Shown: positions 7,395-14,413 of the stretch, one piece after another
How positions within the stretch are numbered: position 1 is the first letter of the stretch
Layout: the number at the start of each line of letters is the position of its first letter
NCBI GenBank assembly: GCA_028871195.1
Contig: JAGWNT010000085.1
Location: 1-16,775, forward strand
Reading direction: 5' to 3'
DNA length: 16,775 nt
Source: REEB85 sp018971455
GTDB lineage: Bacteria; Pseudomonadota; Alphaproteobacteria; Acetobacterales; Acetobacteraceae
The notes under the pieces: model-generated
The model's input: the letters and a program-made list of their open reading frames with translations, nothing else
Databases searched by the model: none
Told to the model about the DNA's origin: nothing
Made by a program: the position numbers and the translations under genes

Positions 7395-8849
7395 ATGGCG
7401 GAGCTTGGCGGAGCGGAATCGGATGGCGCGACCCGGGTGGATGGCGCCTTCCTCGAGGGCCGCAGTTTCGACGAAATCCCGCTCGGCGCCTCGGCCAGCT
7501 TCACCCGCACCCTCTCCCGGGCCGATATCGAGCTGTTCGCCATCGTCTCCGGCGACGTCAATCCGACCCACCTGCCCGACCCCGCCGCCGCGTCCGGGGT
7601 CGTCCACCATGTCGTCGCCCACGGCATGTGGGGGGCGGCCCTGATCTCCGCCGTGCTGGGCACCGAGCTGCCCGGGCCGGGCACCGTCTATCGGGCGCAG
7701 AACCTCGTCTTCCATGCGCCCGTCGCCCTCGGCGACACGCTGACGGTGACGGTGACGGCGCGCGAGAGGCGGCCGCAAGGCCGCGTCATCGTCTTCGATT
7801 GTCGGTGCACCAACCAGCACGGCGTCGACGTCATCACCGGCACCGCCGAGGTCACCGCCCCCGCCGCCCATATCCGCCTGGCCCGCGCGGAACTCCCGGA
7901 AATCCAGCTGCACCGCCATGACAGCTACCACCACCTGATGCAGCGCTGCGCCGGCCGCCCGCCGATGCCGACGGCGATCGTCCATCCCTGCGACGCCGCC
8001 TCGCTCACCGCCGCGGTCGATGCCGCGCGGGCCGGGCTGATCGTGCCCGTACTGGTCGGGCCGGAGCACAAGATTCGCGCCGCCGCGGCGGCCGGCGGCA
8101 TCGACCTCGGCGGGATGCGCATCGTCGCGGCGCCGCACAGCCACGCCGCGGCCGCCGAGGCGGTGCGGCTGGCGCGCGCCGGCGAGGTGGCCGCCCTGAT
8201 GAAGGGCAGCCTGCACACGGACGAACTGATGCACGAGGTGACCGACGGCGCGCTGGGCCTGCGCACCGCGCGGCGCATCAGCCACGTCTATGTCATGGAC
8301 ATCCCGACCTACCCCAAGCCGCTGATGATCACGGACGCCGCCATCAACATCGACCCCACGCTCGAGGACAAGCGCGATATCTGCCAGAACGCGATCGATC
8401 TCGCCCATGCCCTCGGCATCGCCCTGCCGAAAGTCGCCATCCTGTCGGCGGTCGAGACCGTGGCGACCAAGCTGCCCTCCACGATCGATGCCGCCGCCCT
8501 CTGCAAGATGGCCGAGCGCGGCCAGATCACCGGCGGGGTGATCGACGGGCCGCTGGCCTTCGACAATGCCATCGACCGCGCGGCGGCCACCACCAAGGGC
8601 ATCACCTCCGCCGTCGCCGGCATCGCCGACATCCTGGTGGTCCCCGACCTCGAGGCCGGCAACATGCTGGCCAAGCAGCTCACCTTCCTGGCCAGCGCCG
8701 ATGCCGCCGGCATCGTGCTTGGCGCGCGCGTGCCGATCATGCTGGCGAGCCGCGCGGACAGCGTGCGCACGCGCCTGGCCTCCTGCGCGGTGGCGGTGAT
8801 CCTGGCCACGGCCAATGCCGCCGCCGCGGCCGGCGGAGACGGGGAATGA
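7395..8849 (+). CDS. pta: Bifunctional MaoC-type enoyl-CoA hydratase / phosphate acetyl(butyryl)transferase
   Basis: This 484-residue fusion protein has two domains. Residues about 20-155 are a MaoC/PhaJ hot-dog domain with the hydratase dyad in SGDVNPTH (Asp54, His59), so (R)-specific hydration of enoyl-CoA is likely active. Residues about 178-475 are a phosphotransacetylase/phosphotransbutyrylase domain (VGPEHKI, ALMKGSLHTDELM, GGVIDGPLAFDNAID, VVPDLEAGNMLAKQL), which exchanges CoA for phosphate on an acyl group. The GPLAFDNAI stretch resembles the Ptb branch as much as Pta, so the chain-length preference is open. ATG 7395 is chosen over ATG 7386 because GAGGA at 7382-7386 is then well spaced. 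Its stop overlaps the ackA start (ATGA), so acyl-phosphate passes to the kinase. An FNR/FixK box lies upstream. Confidence 0.9.
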   Translation: MAELGGAESDGATRVDGAFLEGRSFDEIPLGASASFTRTLSRADIELFAIVSGDVNPTHLPDPAAASGVVHHVVAHGMWGAALISAVLGTELPGPGTVYRAQNLVFHAPVALGDTLTVTVTARERRPQGRVIVFDCRCTNQHGVDVITGTAEVTAPAAHIRLARAELPEIQLHRHDSYHHLMQRCAGRPPMPTAIVHPCDAASLTAAVDAARAGLIVPVLVGPEHKIRAAAAAGGIDLGGMRIVAAPHSHAAAAEAVRLARAGEVAALMKGSLHTDELMHEVTDGALGLRTARRISHVYVMDIPTYPKPLMITDAAINIDPTLEDKRDICQNAIDLAHALGIALPKVAILSAVETVATKLPSTIDAAALCKMAERGQITGGVIDGPLAFDNAIDRAAATTKGITSAVAGIADILVVPDLEAGNMLAKQLTFLASADAAGIVLGARVPIMLASRADSVRTRLASCAVAVILATANAAAAAGGDGE

Positions 8850-10057
8850 GCCGCGCCCTGCTGACCATCAACGCCGGCTCCTCCAGCATCAAGTTCGCCC
8901 TCTTCGCGCTCGGCGAGGCGGCCGGGCCCCGCCAGTTTGTCAGTGGCCAGATCGAGCGCATCGGCCTCGCGCCCCATTTCATCGCCCGCGACCGCGCCGG
9001 CCGCGAGATCGGCGGCCGGCAATGGCCGGGCGGCGCCGCCGTGACCCATGAGGAGCTGTTCGCCGATCTGCTGCCCTGGATCGAGGCGCATCTCGGCCGC
9101 ACCCGGCTGGCGGCGGTGGGGCACCGCGTCGTCCATGGCGGGCAGCATTTTGCCGCCCCGCTGCTGCTGCCGGCGCCGGTGCTGCGCGCGCCGGCGCTGG
9201 CCGAACTCGACGCGCTGGTGCCGCTGGCGCCGCTGCACCAGCCGCATAATTTGAGCGCCATCCGCGCCATCGCGGCACTGCGCGCCGGGCTGCCGCAGGT
9301 CGCCTGCTTCGACACCGCCTTCCACCGCGCCCACGCCGACCAGGTGCGCCGCTTCGCGCTGCCGCGCGCGCTCAGCGAGGCGGGCATCGAGCGCTACGGC
9401 TTCCACGGGCTGTCCTACGAGTTCATCGCCGGCCGCCTGCGCCAAAGCCACGGGGCGCTGGCCGGCGGGCGCGTGGTGGTGGCCCATCTCGGCAACGGCG
9501 CCAGCCTGTGCGCCCTGGACGGCGGGCGCAGCGTGGACACCACCATGGGCTTCACGGCGCTCGAGGGCCTGCCGATGGGCACGCGCTGCGGCGCCATCGA
9601 CCCCGGCGTGATCCTCTATCTCCTGCAGGGGCGCGCCATGAGCATCGCCGCGGTCGAGGACCTGCTCTACCATCGCAGCGGCCTGCTCGGCGTGTCCGGC
9701 GTCAGCGCCGACATGCGCGAATTGCTGGCGAGCGCCGACCCGCACGCCGCCGAGGCGGTCGATCTGTTCTGCTTCCGCATCGCCCGCGAAACCGCCGCCC
9801 TGGCCAACACGCTGGGCGGGCTCGACGGCATCGTCTTCACCGCCGGCATCGGCGAGCACGCGGCTCCGGTGCGCGCCCGGGTCTGCGCGCATCTCGCCTG
9901 GCTCGGCGTCGCGCTCGACCCGGCGGCCAATGCCGCGGACGCAACGACCATCAGCACTGCGGAAAGCCGCGTCGCGGCCCTGGTGATCCCGACCGACGAG
10001 GAGGCGATGATCGCGGCCCACACCGCCGCCACCGTGCCCGGACTCGGGCCGCCCTGA
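8846..10057 (+). CDS. ackA: Acetate kinase
   Basis: This 403-residue protein is of normal length for acetate kinase, which transfers phosphate between acyl-phosphate and ADP to make ATP and acetate. Motifs are complete: INAGSSSIKF (Asn9), GHRVVHGG (Arg94), ACFDTAFH (Asp156), YGFHGLSYE, VVAHLGNGASLCAL, MGTRCGAIDPG (Arg247) and FTAGIGEHA (Glu337). The start overlaps the pta stop, so the two are translationally coupled and presumably share the FNR/FixK-box promoter. Together with the fused transacetylase it forms a substrate-level phosphorylation route suited to oxygen limitation. A related butyrate-kinase-like activity cannot be ruled out given the Ptb-like partner. Confidence 0.95.
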   Translation: MSRALLTINAGSSSIKFALFALGEAAGPRQFVSGQIERIGLAPHFIARDRAGREIGGRQWPGGAAVTHEELFADLLPWIEAHLGRTRLAAVGHRVVHGGQHFAAPLLLPAPVLRAPALAELDALVPLAPLHQPHNLSAIRAIAALRAGLPQVACFDTAFHRAHADQVRRFALPRALSEAGIERYGFHGLSYEFIAGRLRQSHGALAGGRVVVAHLGNGASLCALDGGRSVDTTMGFTALEGLPMGTRCGAIDPGVILYLLQGRAMSIAAVEDLLYHRSGLLGVSGVSADMRELLASADPHAAEAVDLFCFRIARETAALANTLGGLDGIVFTAGIGEHAAPVRARVCAHLAWLGVALDPAANAADATTISTAESRVAALVIPTDEEAMIAAHTAATVPGLGPP

Positions 10058-10095
10058 CCCAGTCCGCGCACGCTGGCCCTTTTACGCCCGGCGTC

Positions 10096-10470
10096 TCATC
10101 CGGCTCCTCCGCAGGCGCTCACGAAGCCGATCAGCTCCTGCTCGTTCGGCGGTTTCTCGAGCACCCGTTCGATGCCGATTTCGGCCGCCTGGGCCACGAT
10201 CGAGGGGGACGGGGCCGAGGTGATCAGCAGGATCGGCACGAGGTTGCCGCGCGCGCGCAACCGCGCCGTCAGCTCGAGCCCGGTCATCACCGGCATGTGC
10301 TGATCGAGGATGAGGCAACGCGGCGTATCGCCGTCGCGCGCGAGGTAGTCCTGGGCCGAGGAATAGGTGGCCACCGTGAATCCGGCCATCTCCAGGACGA
10401 AGCGGAACGAATCCAGCACCGCCGTGTCATCGTCCACAACCGCCACTTCGCGAGGTCGCATCGCGTTCAT
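10096..10470 (-). CDS. Stand-alone receiver-domain response regulator
   Basis: This 124-residue protein contains only a receiver domain. Acidic residues (Asp13, Asp14), phospho-acceptor Asp56 (LILDQHMPVMTG), Thr84 and Lys106 (LEKPPNEQEL) are all present, so it should accept phosphate. It has no output domain. It lies downstream of fixL on the same strand but has its own upstream FNR/FixK box. ATG 10470 has AGGCAG close upstream and also overlaps the stop of a short leader frame. ATG 10461 and GTG 10554 are alternatives, the latter adding an unlikely N-terminus. It may act as a phosphate sink or feedback partner of the nearby FixL, or as a signalling adaptor; this role is inferred from position only. 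Confidence 0.85.
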   Translation of the reverse strand: MNAMRPREVAVVDDDTAVLDSFRFVLEMAGFTVATYSSAQDYLARDGDTPRCLILDQHMPVMTGLELTARLRARGNLVPILLITSAPSPSIVAQAAEIGIERVLEKPPNEQELIGFVSACGGAG

Positions 10471-10502
10471 CTGCCTGACGCCGCCACCCCAATAGGCCTC
10501 AT
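10467..10502 (-). CDS. Possible 11-codon leader frame before the receiver gene
   Basis: On the minus strand ATG at 10502 opens an 11-residue frame (MRPIGVAASGR) whose TGA overlaps the ATG of the receiver gene (ATGA). AGGTG lies six bases before it, a better ribosome site than that of the receiver gene itself. It could couple translation of the downstream gene. Frames this short arise easily by chance, so this is a weak call. Confidence 0.25.
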   Translation of the reverse strand: MRPIGVAASGR

Positions 10503-10555
10503 CCCGCACCTGGCTCCGGTTTTCCTCCACGCTAAGGATCCTTCCGGCGGGCACA

Positions 10556-10569
10556 TTGATCCAAGTCAG
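10556..10569 (-). promoter_or_regulatory. FNR/FixK box upstream of the receiver gene
   Basis: The plus-strand sequence TTGATCCAAGTCAG (minus strand CTGACTTGGATCAA) matches the FNR/FixK palindrome with one deviation. It lies just downstream of the fixL stop and 86 bases before the receiver start. At -41.5 it predicts transcription from about 10521, with a weak -10 TAGCGT at 10534-10529. This suggests that the receiver gene is transcribed separately from fixJL under FixK/FNR control. Confidence 0.65.
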
Positions 10570-10583
10570 TACGGCCGGCCATA

Positions 10584-12125
10584 TCAGCGCCCGCCCGGTT
10601 CGCGACCGGCGGCGGTGGCCGGAAGGGTGAAGCGGAACTCGGCGCCGCCCCCCTCGGCCGGCCCGGCCGACAATTCCCCGCCATGCGCCTGCACGATGGT
10701 GCGGCAGATCGACAGGCCGACCCCGAGCCCCTCGGCCTTGGTGGTGACGAAGGGCTGGAACAGGCGCTCCTGCACCGAACGCGGCAGGCCCGGCCCGGTA
10801 TCGCTGACCATGATCTCGATGCGGTCCCGCACCCGCCTCGTCGCCACCGTCAGCGTGCGGATTTCGGCCCCCGCCATGGCCTCCACGGCGTTGCGCATCA
10901 GGTTCAGCAGCACTTGCTGGATCTGCACCTTGTCCACCAGGGCGCGGGTGGCATCCGCCGCCACGCGCAGCTTGAGCCCCACCGCCCGGCCGGCGCCGAT
11001 CAGCGCCAGCGAACTGGTCTCCAGGATCATCGTCTCGAGATTCTCCTCCTGCGGCGCCCGCGCCTCCTTCTTCACCAGCCCGCGCAGGCTCTGCACGATG
11101 TCGCGCGCGCGCGCCGCCTGGGCGGCCAGCTTCTCGAACGCCGTCGCCATCGCCGGCGGCGAGTCCGGGCCGAGCATGCGGCGGATGCCGCTGGCATAGT
11201 TGGTGATCGCGGTCAGCGGCTGGTTCACCTCATGGGCGAGGGCGGACACCATCTGGCCCAGCTCGCTGAGGCGCGAGACGTGGATCAGCTCGGATTGCAG
11301 CTCGGCCAGGCGGCGGTCGCGATTCTGCCGCTCGGTCAGGTCGCGCACGAAGCCGACGAAGATATGGCTGCCGCCGATCGCCACATCGCTGACATGCAGC
11401 TCCACCGGAAAGGTCCTGCCGTCCTTGCGCCGCGCCACCACCGTCCGCGCCGTGCCGATGATGCGCTTCTCGCCGGTGGCCAGGTAATGCGCCAGGTAGC
11501 CGCCATGGGCGGCCGCCTGATCGGCCGGCATCAGCAGGCTGACGTCGCGCCCGACCACCTCGGCGGCGGCATAGCCGAACATGCGCTGCGCCGCCGCGCT
11601 GAAGGATTGCACGCGCCCGTGCTGGTCGATCAGCACCAGCCCGTCCGGCACCGTGTCGAGGATGGACTGGAGCAGCGCCTCACGTTGCTGCAATTCGAGG
11701 TTGAGCCGCTGCAGATCGCTGAGATCGCGCACCACCTTGGAGATGCCGATCACCTTCCCGCTTGCGTCCTGCACCGGCGAAAGCGTCAGCGAGACGTCCA
11801 GCCGCCGTCCATCGGCGGCCAGCCGCACGGTCTGGAAATGGGTCAACCGCTCGCCGCCGCCGACCCGGGTGAGGATCTGCGCCTCCTCTTCCATCCGGTC
11901 CGGCGGGATGATGCGGGTCAGCGGCTGGCCCAGCATGTCCGCCGCGCTGAAGCCGAACAGGCGCTCGGCGGCGGCGTTCCACGAGGTCACCCGGCCCGCG
12001 AGGTCCTTGCTGATGATGGCATCGGTGGAGGATGCGGTGATGGCGGCCAGAAGCGCCTGAGAGTTCTCCACCACCACGTCCCCACCCGCTGAGCCCGGCC
12101 CGCCACGCCCCGCGCCGCCGATCAT
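10584..12125 (-). CDS. fixL: Oxygen-sensing PAS-heme histidine kinase FixL-like
   Basis: This 513-residue protein has two PAS domains (about 23-140 and 150-265), a coiled linker and an HK core: H-box ALAHEVNQP (His298), N-box LMRNAVEAM (Asn412), DTGPG (442-446) and GLGVGLS. The second PAS matches the FixL heme pocket by position: proximal His207 (HGGYL), distal Arg227 (GEKRIIGTAR) and hydrophobic Ile222, Leu243 and Val245. This makes it a probable heme O2 sensor that autophosphorylates when O2 leaves the heme. Where Bradyrhizobium FixL has Arg206, a heme-propionate contact, this protein has His213. No membrane segment is seen. ATG 12125 lacks a clear ribosome site; GTG codons near 12079 (DVVVEN) are possible alternative starts. 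It follows fixJ by 44 bases and is probably cotranscribed. Confidence 0.88.
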   Translation of the reverse strand: MIGGAGRGGPGSAGGDVVVENSQALLAAITASSTDAIISKDLAGRVTSWNAAAERLFGFSAADMLGQPLTRIIPPDRMEEEAQILTRVGGGERLTHFQTVRLAADGRRLDVSLTLSPVQDASGKVIGISKVVRDLSDLQRLNLELQQREALLQSILDTVPDGLVLIDQHGRVQSFSAAAQRMFGYAAAEVVGRDVSLLMPADQAAAHGGYLAHYLATGEKRIIGTARTVVARRKDGRTFPVELHVSDVAIGGSHIFVGFVRDLTERQNRDRRLAELQSELIHVSRLSELGQMVSALAHEVNQPLTAITNYASGIRRMLGPDSPPAMATAFEKLAAQAARARDIVQSLRGLVKKEARAPQEENLETMILETSSLALIGAGRAVGLKLRVAADATRALVDKVQIQQVLLNLMRNAVEAMAGAEIRTLTVATRRVRDRIEIMVSDTGPGLPRSVQERLFQPFVTTKAEGLGVGLSICRTIVQAHGGELSAGPAEGGGAEFRFTLPATAAGREPGGR

Positions 12126-12169
12126 CGGCGGCTGCGGTGGCAGCGACCATACACCATCCGGTGCGGCAA

Positions 12170-12778
12170 TCAGCCCCCGCCGGCGGCCAGCACCAGGCGG
12201 ACCAGGTCGGGCAGCGTGGTTGCGTTCAGCTTGTGGAAGACGCGGCCGCGATGCACGTCCACGGTGCGCGGGCTGGCGCCCAGCACCTTGGCGATCTCCT
12301 TGCTCGACCGCCCGGCGACCAGCAGATCGAGCACCTCGCGCTCGCGCGGCGTGAGCCGGGCGATCTGCGCGCCCGCCCGGGCCGCCTCGGCGGCGGCTTC
12401 GCAGGCCAGCCTGTTGGCGGCCAGCGCGCGCCGCACCGCGTCCAGCAGCTGCGCGTCGGCGAACGGTTTTTCCAGGAAATCGACGGCGCCGGCCTTCATC
12501 GCCCGCACCGCCACCGGCACGTCGCCATGGCCGGTCATGACGATCACCGGCAGGCCGATGCCCATCGTGGCGAGCCGCGCCTGCAATTCCAGCCCGTCCA
12601 TCCCCGGCATATGGAAATCCGTCAGCACGCAGCCGGCCGCGGCCGGCGCGGCGGCGAGCAGGGCGGCGCCGCCGGCATAGGTACGAACCGCCATCCCCTC
12701 CTGCTCCAGCAGGAAGCGCAGCGATTCGCGGACCGCCTCGTCGTCATCCACGACATGAACCGGGGCTGGCGTTCCCAT
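12170..12778 (-). CDS. fixJ: FixJ-family two-component response regulator (REC + LuxR HTH)
   Basis: This 202-residue protein is the same size as FixJ. The receiver domain (about 6-120) has Asp11, Asp12, phospho-acceptor Asp54 (LTDFHMPGMDG), Thr82 (MTGHGDVP) and Lys104 (FLEKPF), the same positions I recall for rhizobial FixJ. The output domain (about 140-200) is a LuxR/GerE helix-turn-helix (LTPREREVLDLLVAGRSSKEIA, then SPRTVDVHRGRVFHKL). The ATG at 12778 has GGAG at 12787-12784. The frame is open further upstream but homology begins here. It precedes fixL on the same strand and diverges from the fixK-like gene, so phosphorylated FixJ probably switches that gene on. Confidence 0.92.
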   Translation of the reverse strand: MGTPAPVHVVDDDEAVRESLRFLLEQEGMAVRTYAGGAALLAAAPAAAGCVLTDFHMPGMDGLELQARLATMGIGLPVIVMTGHGDVPVAVRAMKAGAVDFLEKPFADAQLLDAVRRALAANRLACEAAAEAARAGAQIARLTPREREVLDLLVAGRSSKEIAKVLGASPRTVDVHRGRVFHKLNATTLPDLVRLVLAAGGG

Positions 12779-12787
12779 GAACACTCC

Positions 12788-12806
12788 GTAAGCAGTTTCA
12801 CGTACG
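12788..12806 (+). promoter_or_regulatory. FixJ-box-like sequence between fixJ and fixK
   Basis: GTAAGCAGTTTCACGTACG closely resembles, from memory, the GTAAGTAGTTTCCC element bound by FixJ at the Sinorhizobium fixK promoter. It ends 74 bases before the fixK start, a plausible activator position, and begins 10 bases from the fixJ start on the other strand, where binding would interfere with fixJ. The match is by eye, not a scored search. Confidence 0.5.
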
Positions 12807-12817
12807 CGACCAAACGA

Positions 12818-12847
12818 ATTATGCCGCGCGCGCCGCTGTGCTGTCCT
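12818..12847 (-). promoter_or_regulatory. Possible sigma70-type promoter of fixJ-fixL
   Basis: On the minus strand CATAAT (12823-12818) matches TATAAT at five of six bases, and AGGACA (12847-12842) matches TTGACA at four of six, with an 18-base spacer. Transcription would start near 12811, giving a leader of about 33 bases that contains the FixJ-box-like element. Confidence 0.5.
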
Positions 12848-12880
12848 CGCCGCAGGCAGAACGCAACGAGGAAGCCCGCC

Positions 12881-13615
12881 ATGTTCGCAGCACACTCGGA
12901 CGCATCGGTCAAACCATCCCCCATCGGCCTCGGCCGCTGCGCCACCTCGCCCGCGGCCGCACACCACGCGGCAGCCACCGTGGCGCCGACCTGGATGGCC
13001 AACATGCTGGCGCCCGGGTCCACGCTGGTGCAGGCCGAGCGCGACGGCGAGATCATCGCCCAGGGCGCCGCGGTGGATTGCTGCTACCAGGTGATCAGCG
13101 GCTGCGTGCGCACCGTCATGCTGCTCGAGGATGGCAGGCGCCAGATCGGCGAGTTCCTCTTCCCCGGCGACCTCGTCGGCTGGGACGCCGCCGGCGAGCA
13201 CGGCTTCGGCGCCGAGGCGGTGACCCCGGCCACGCTGTGCCGCATCCCGCTGCGCGCCATCGATGAGCGCGCCGCGCGCGACCAAAGCTTCGCCCGCGAA
13301 CTGCACCACTACATGGCCGCCCAGCTGCGCGGCGCCCGCGCCCGCCTCGTGCTGCTCGGCCGCAAGACCGCCGGCGAGCGCGTGGCCAGCTTCATCCTGG
13401 AGATGCAGGAGCGCCTCGACCTGCCCCGCCACGAGGCCATCGATCTGCCGATGAGCCGCGCGGACATCGCCGATTATCTCGGCCTGACCATCGAGACGGT
13501 CTGCCGCGGCCTGACCGAGCTGCGCCGCGGCGGGCTGATCGGCATCGACCGCACGCGCATCCTCATCCACGACGGCCACGCGCTCGGCCGCGCCGGCTCC
13601 GAGCACCTGCACTGA
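12881..13615 (+). CDS. fixK: Crp/Fnr-family transcriptional regulator, FixK type
   Basis: This 244-residue protein has a cyclic-nucleotide-binding-like beta barrel (about 45-135), a dimerisation helix (about 137-172, ELHHYMAAQLRGARARLVLLGR) and a winged helix-turn-helix (about 190-230, MSRADIADYLGLTIETVCRGLTEL). The recognition helix ETVCR (Glu205, Arg209) keeps the E..xR pattern of FNR/FixK proteins that read TTGAT half-sites. The N-terminal cysteine cluster of FNR is absent (only Cys20 there), so it should not carry an iron-sulfur cluster, as in FixK. ATG 12881 is chosen because GAGGAAG (12868-12874) is six bases upstream and homology begins after it. Its divergence from fixJ and the FNR/FixK boxes before neighbouring genes make it their likely regulator. 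Confidence 0.88.
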   Translation: MFAAHSDASVKPSPIGLGRCATSPAAAHHAAATVAPTWMANMLAPGSTLVQAERDGEIIAQGAAVDCCYQVISGCVRTVMLLEDGRRQIGEFLFPGDLVGWDAAGEHGFGAEAVTPATLCRIPLRAIDERAARDQSFARELHHYMAAQLRGARARLVLLGRKTAGERVASFILEMQERLDLPRHEAIDLPMSRADIADYLGLTIETVCRGLTELRRGGLIGIDRTRILIHDGHALGRAGSEHLH

Positions 13616-13630
13616 TCGGCGGAGGGCCGC

Positions 13631-14353
13631 TCAGGCCAGATAGCGGCCGCCATTGATCGAGAAGGTGGCGCCGGTGATGAAACCGGCGTCGTCGGCGACC
13701 AGGAAGACGATGGCGCGCGCGATCTCCGCCGGGCTCGCCAGCCGCCCCACCGGCGTTGCTTCAACGATCTTCTGCAACACCGCCGGCGCCACATGCGCCA
13801 CCATCGCCGTGTCGGTATAGCCGGGCGCGACCACGTTCACGGTGATGCCGCGCGACGCCGATTCCAGCGCCAGGGATTTGCTCAGCCCGACGATGCCGGC
13901 CTTGGCGGCGGCATAGTTGGTCTGCCCGAACTGGCCGCTCTGCCCGTTCACCGAGCCGAGATTGACGATCCGCCCGAAGCGCCGCTCGCGCATGCCCTCG
14001 ATGACCGCGCGGCACATGTTGAAGCAGCCGCCAAGATTGGTGTCGATCACCCGCCGCCAGGTCTGCACGTCCATCTTGTGCAGCGTGCAATCCGCGGTGA
14101 TGCCCGCATTGTTGACGAGCACATCGACCGGCCCGAACCGGCCCGCCACCTCGGCCACCCCGGCAGCACAGGCGGCGAAATCGGCGATGTCCCATTTGCG
14201 CACGGCGATCCCGGTGCGCGCCAGGAAGGCCTGCGCGTGGGCATCGTCGTGGCCATAGGTCGCCACCACGGTGTATCCGGCCTGCCCCAGCGCCTCGCTG
14301 GTCGCAGCGCCGATCCCCTCCGTCCCACCGGTCACCAGCGCGACGCGGCCCAT
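13631..14353 (-). CDS. phaB: Acetoacetyl-CoA reductase (SDR family)
   Basis: This 240-residue short-chain dehydrogenase reduces acetoacetyl-CoA to (R)-3-hydroxybutyryl-CoA with NADPH, the monomer step for PHB. The motifs are TGGTEGIG (8-14) for the cofactor, NNAG (81-84), Ser134 (NLGSVNGQSGQFGQ), Tyr147 and Lys151 (NYAAAKAG) for catalysis, and APGYTDTAMV. The GSVNGQSGQFGQTNYAAAKAG block is characteristic of PhaB as opposed to FabG. ATG 14353 is used because GGAGG at 14363-14359 is well placed; the frame opens a few codons earlier. It follows the phasin and phaC genes on the same strand and ends 15 bases from the convergent fixK gene. Confidence 0.93.
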   Translation of the reverse strand: MGRVALVTGGTEGIGAATSEALGQAGYTVVATYGHDDAHAQAFLARTGIAVRKWDIADFAACAAGVAEVAGRFGPVDVLVNNAGITADCTLHKMDVQTWRRVIDTNLGGCFNMCRAVIEGMRERRFGRIVNLGSVNGQSGQFGQTNYAAAKAGIVGLSKSLALESASRGITVNVVAPGYTDTAMVAHVAPAVLQKIVEATPVGRLASPAEIARAIVFLVADDAGFITGATFSINGGRYLA

Positions 14354-14373
14354 CCTGCCCTCCTTCTCGTTGC

Positions 14374-14391
14374 GCACGCCCGGCGGCGTGC
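14374..14391 (-). other. Perfect GC-rich hairpin between the phasin and phaB genes
   Basis: GCACGCC-CGGC-GGCGTGC forms a 7-bp stem with a 4-base loop. There is no following T run, so it is not a standard intrinsic terminator. It may stabilise the 3' end of phasin mRNA or weaken read-through into phaB. Confidence 0.5.
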
Positions 14392-14394
14392 CGG

Positions 14395-14411
14395 GCGGCC
14401 ATTCCGGCCGC
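14395..14411 (-). other. Second GC-rich hairpin after the phasin stop codon
   Basis: GCGGCC-ATTCC-GGCCGC forms a 6-bp stem with a 5-base loop, starting three bases after the phasin stop codon and three bases before the neighbouring hairpin. Again no T run follows. Confidence 0.45.
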
Positions 14412-14413
14412 GC

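Noticed and set aside
8309..10021. 570-codon minus-strand open frame opposite pta and ackA
   Set aside because: Antisense shadow of two firmly identified enzymes; composition is low-complexity Ala/Gly/Arg and no domain is recognisable.
10083..10093. ACGCCCGGCGT palindrome between ackA and the receiver gene, as a terminator
   Set aside because: The stem is at most 4-5 bp, and the T run lies before it on the plus strand instead of after it, so it fits an intrinsic terminator on neither strand.
12137..12880. N-terminal extension of the fixK frame back to 12137
   Set aside because: The extension runs antisense through fixJ and has no homology. The ribosome site at 12868-12874 and the domain start support ATG 12881.
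12881..13615. True FNR with an oxygen-labile iron-sulfur cluster
   Set aside because: Only one cysteine (Cys20) lies in the N-terminal region; the cysteine spacing needed for the FNR cluster is missing, so FixK type fits better.
13616..13630. Bidirectional terminator between fixK and phaB
   Set aside because: Only a 4-bp GCGG/CCGC stem with no T run could be drawn in the 15-base gap; not enough to call.
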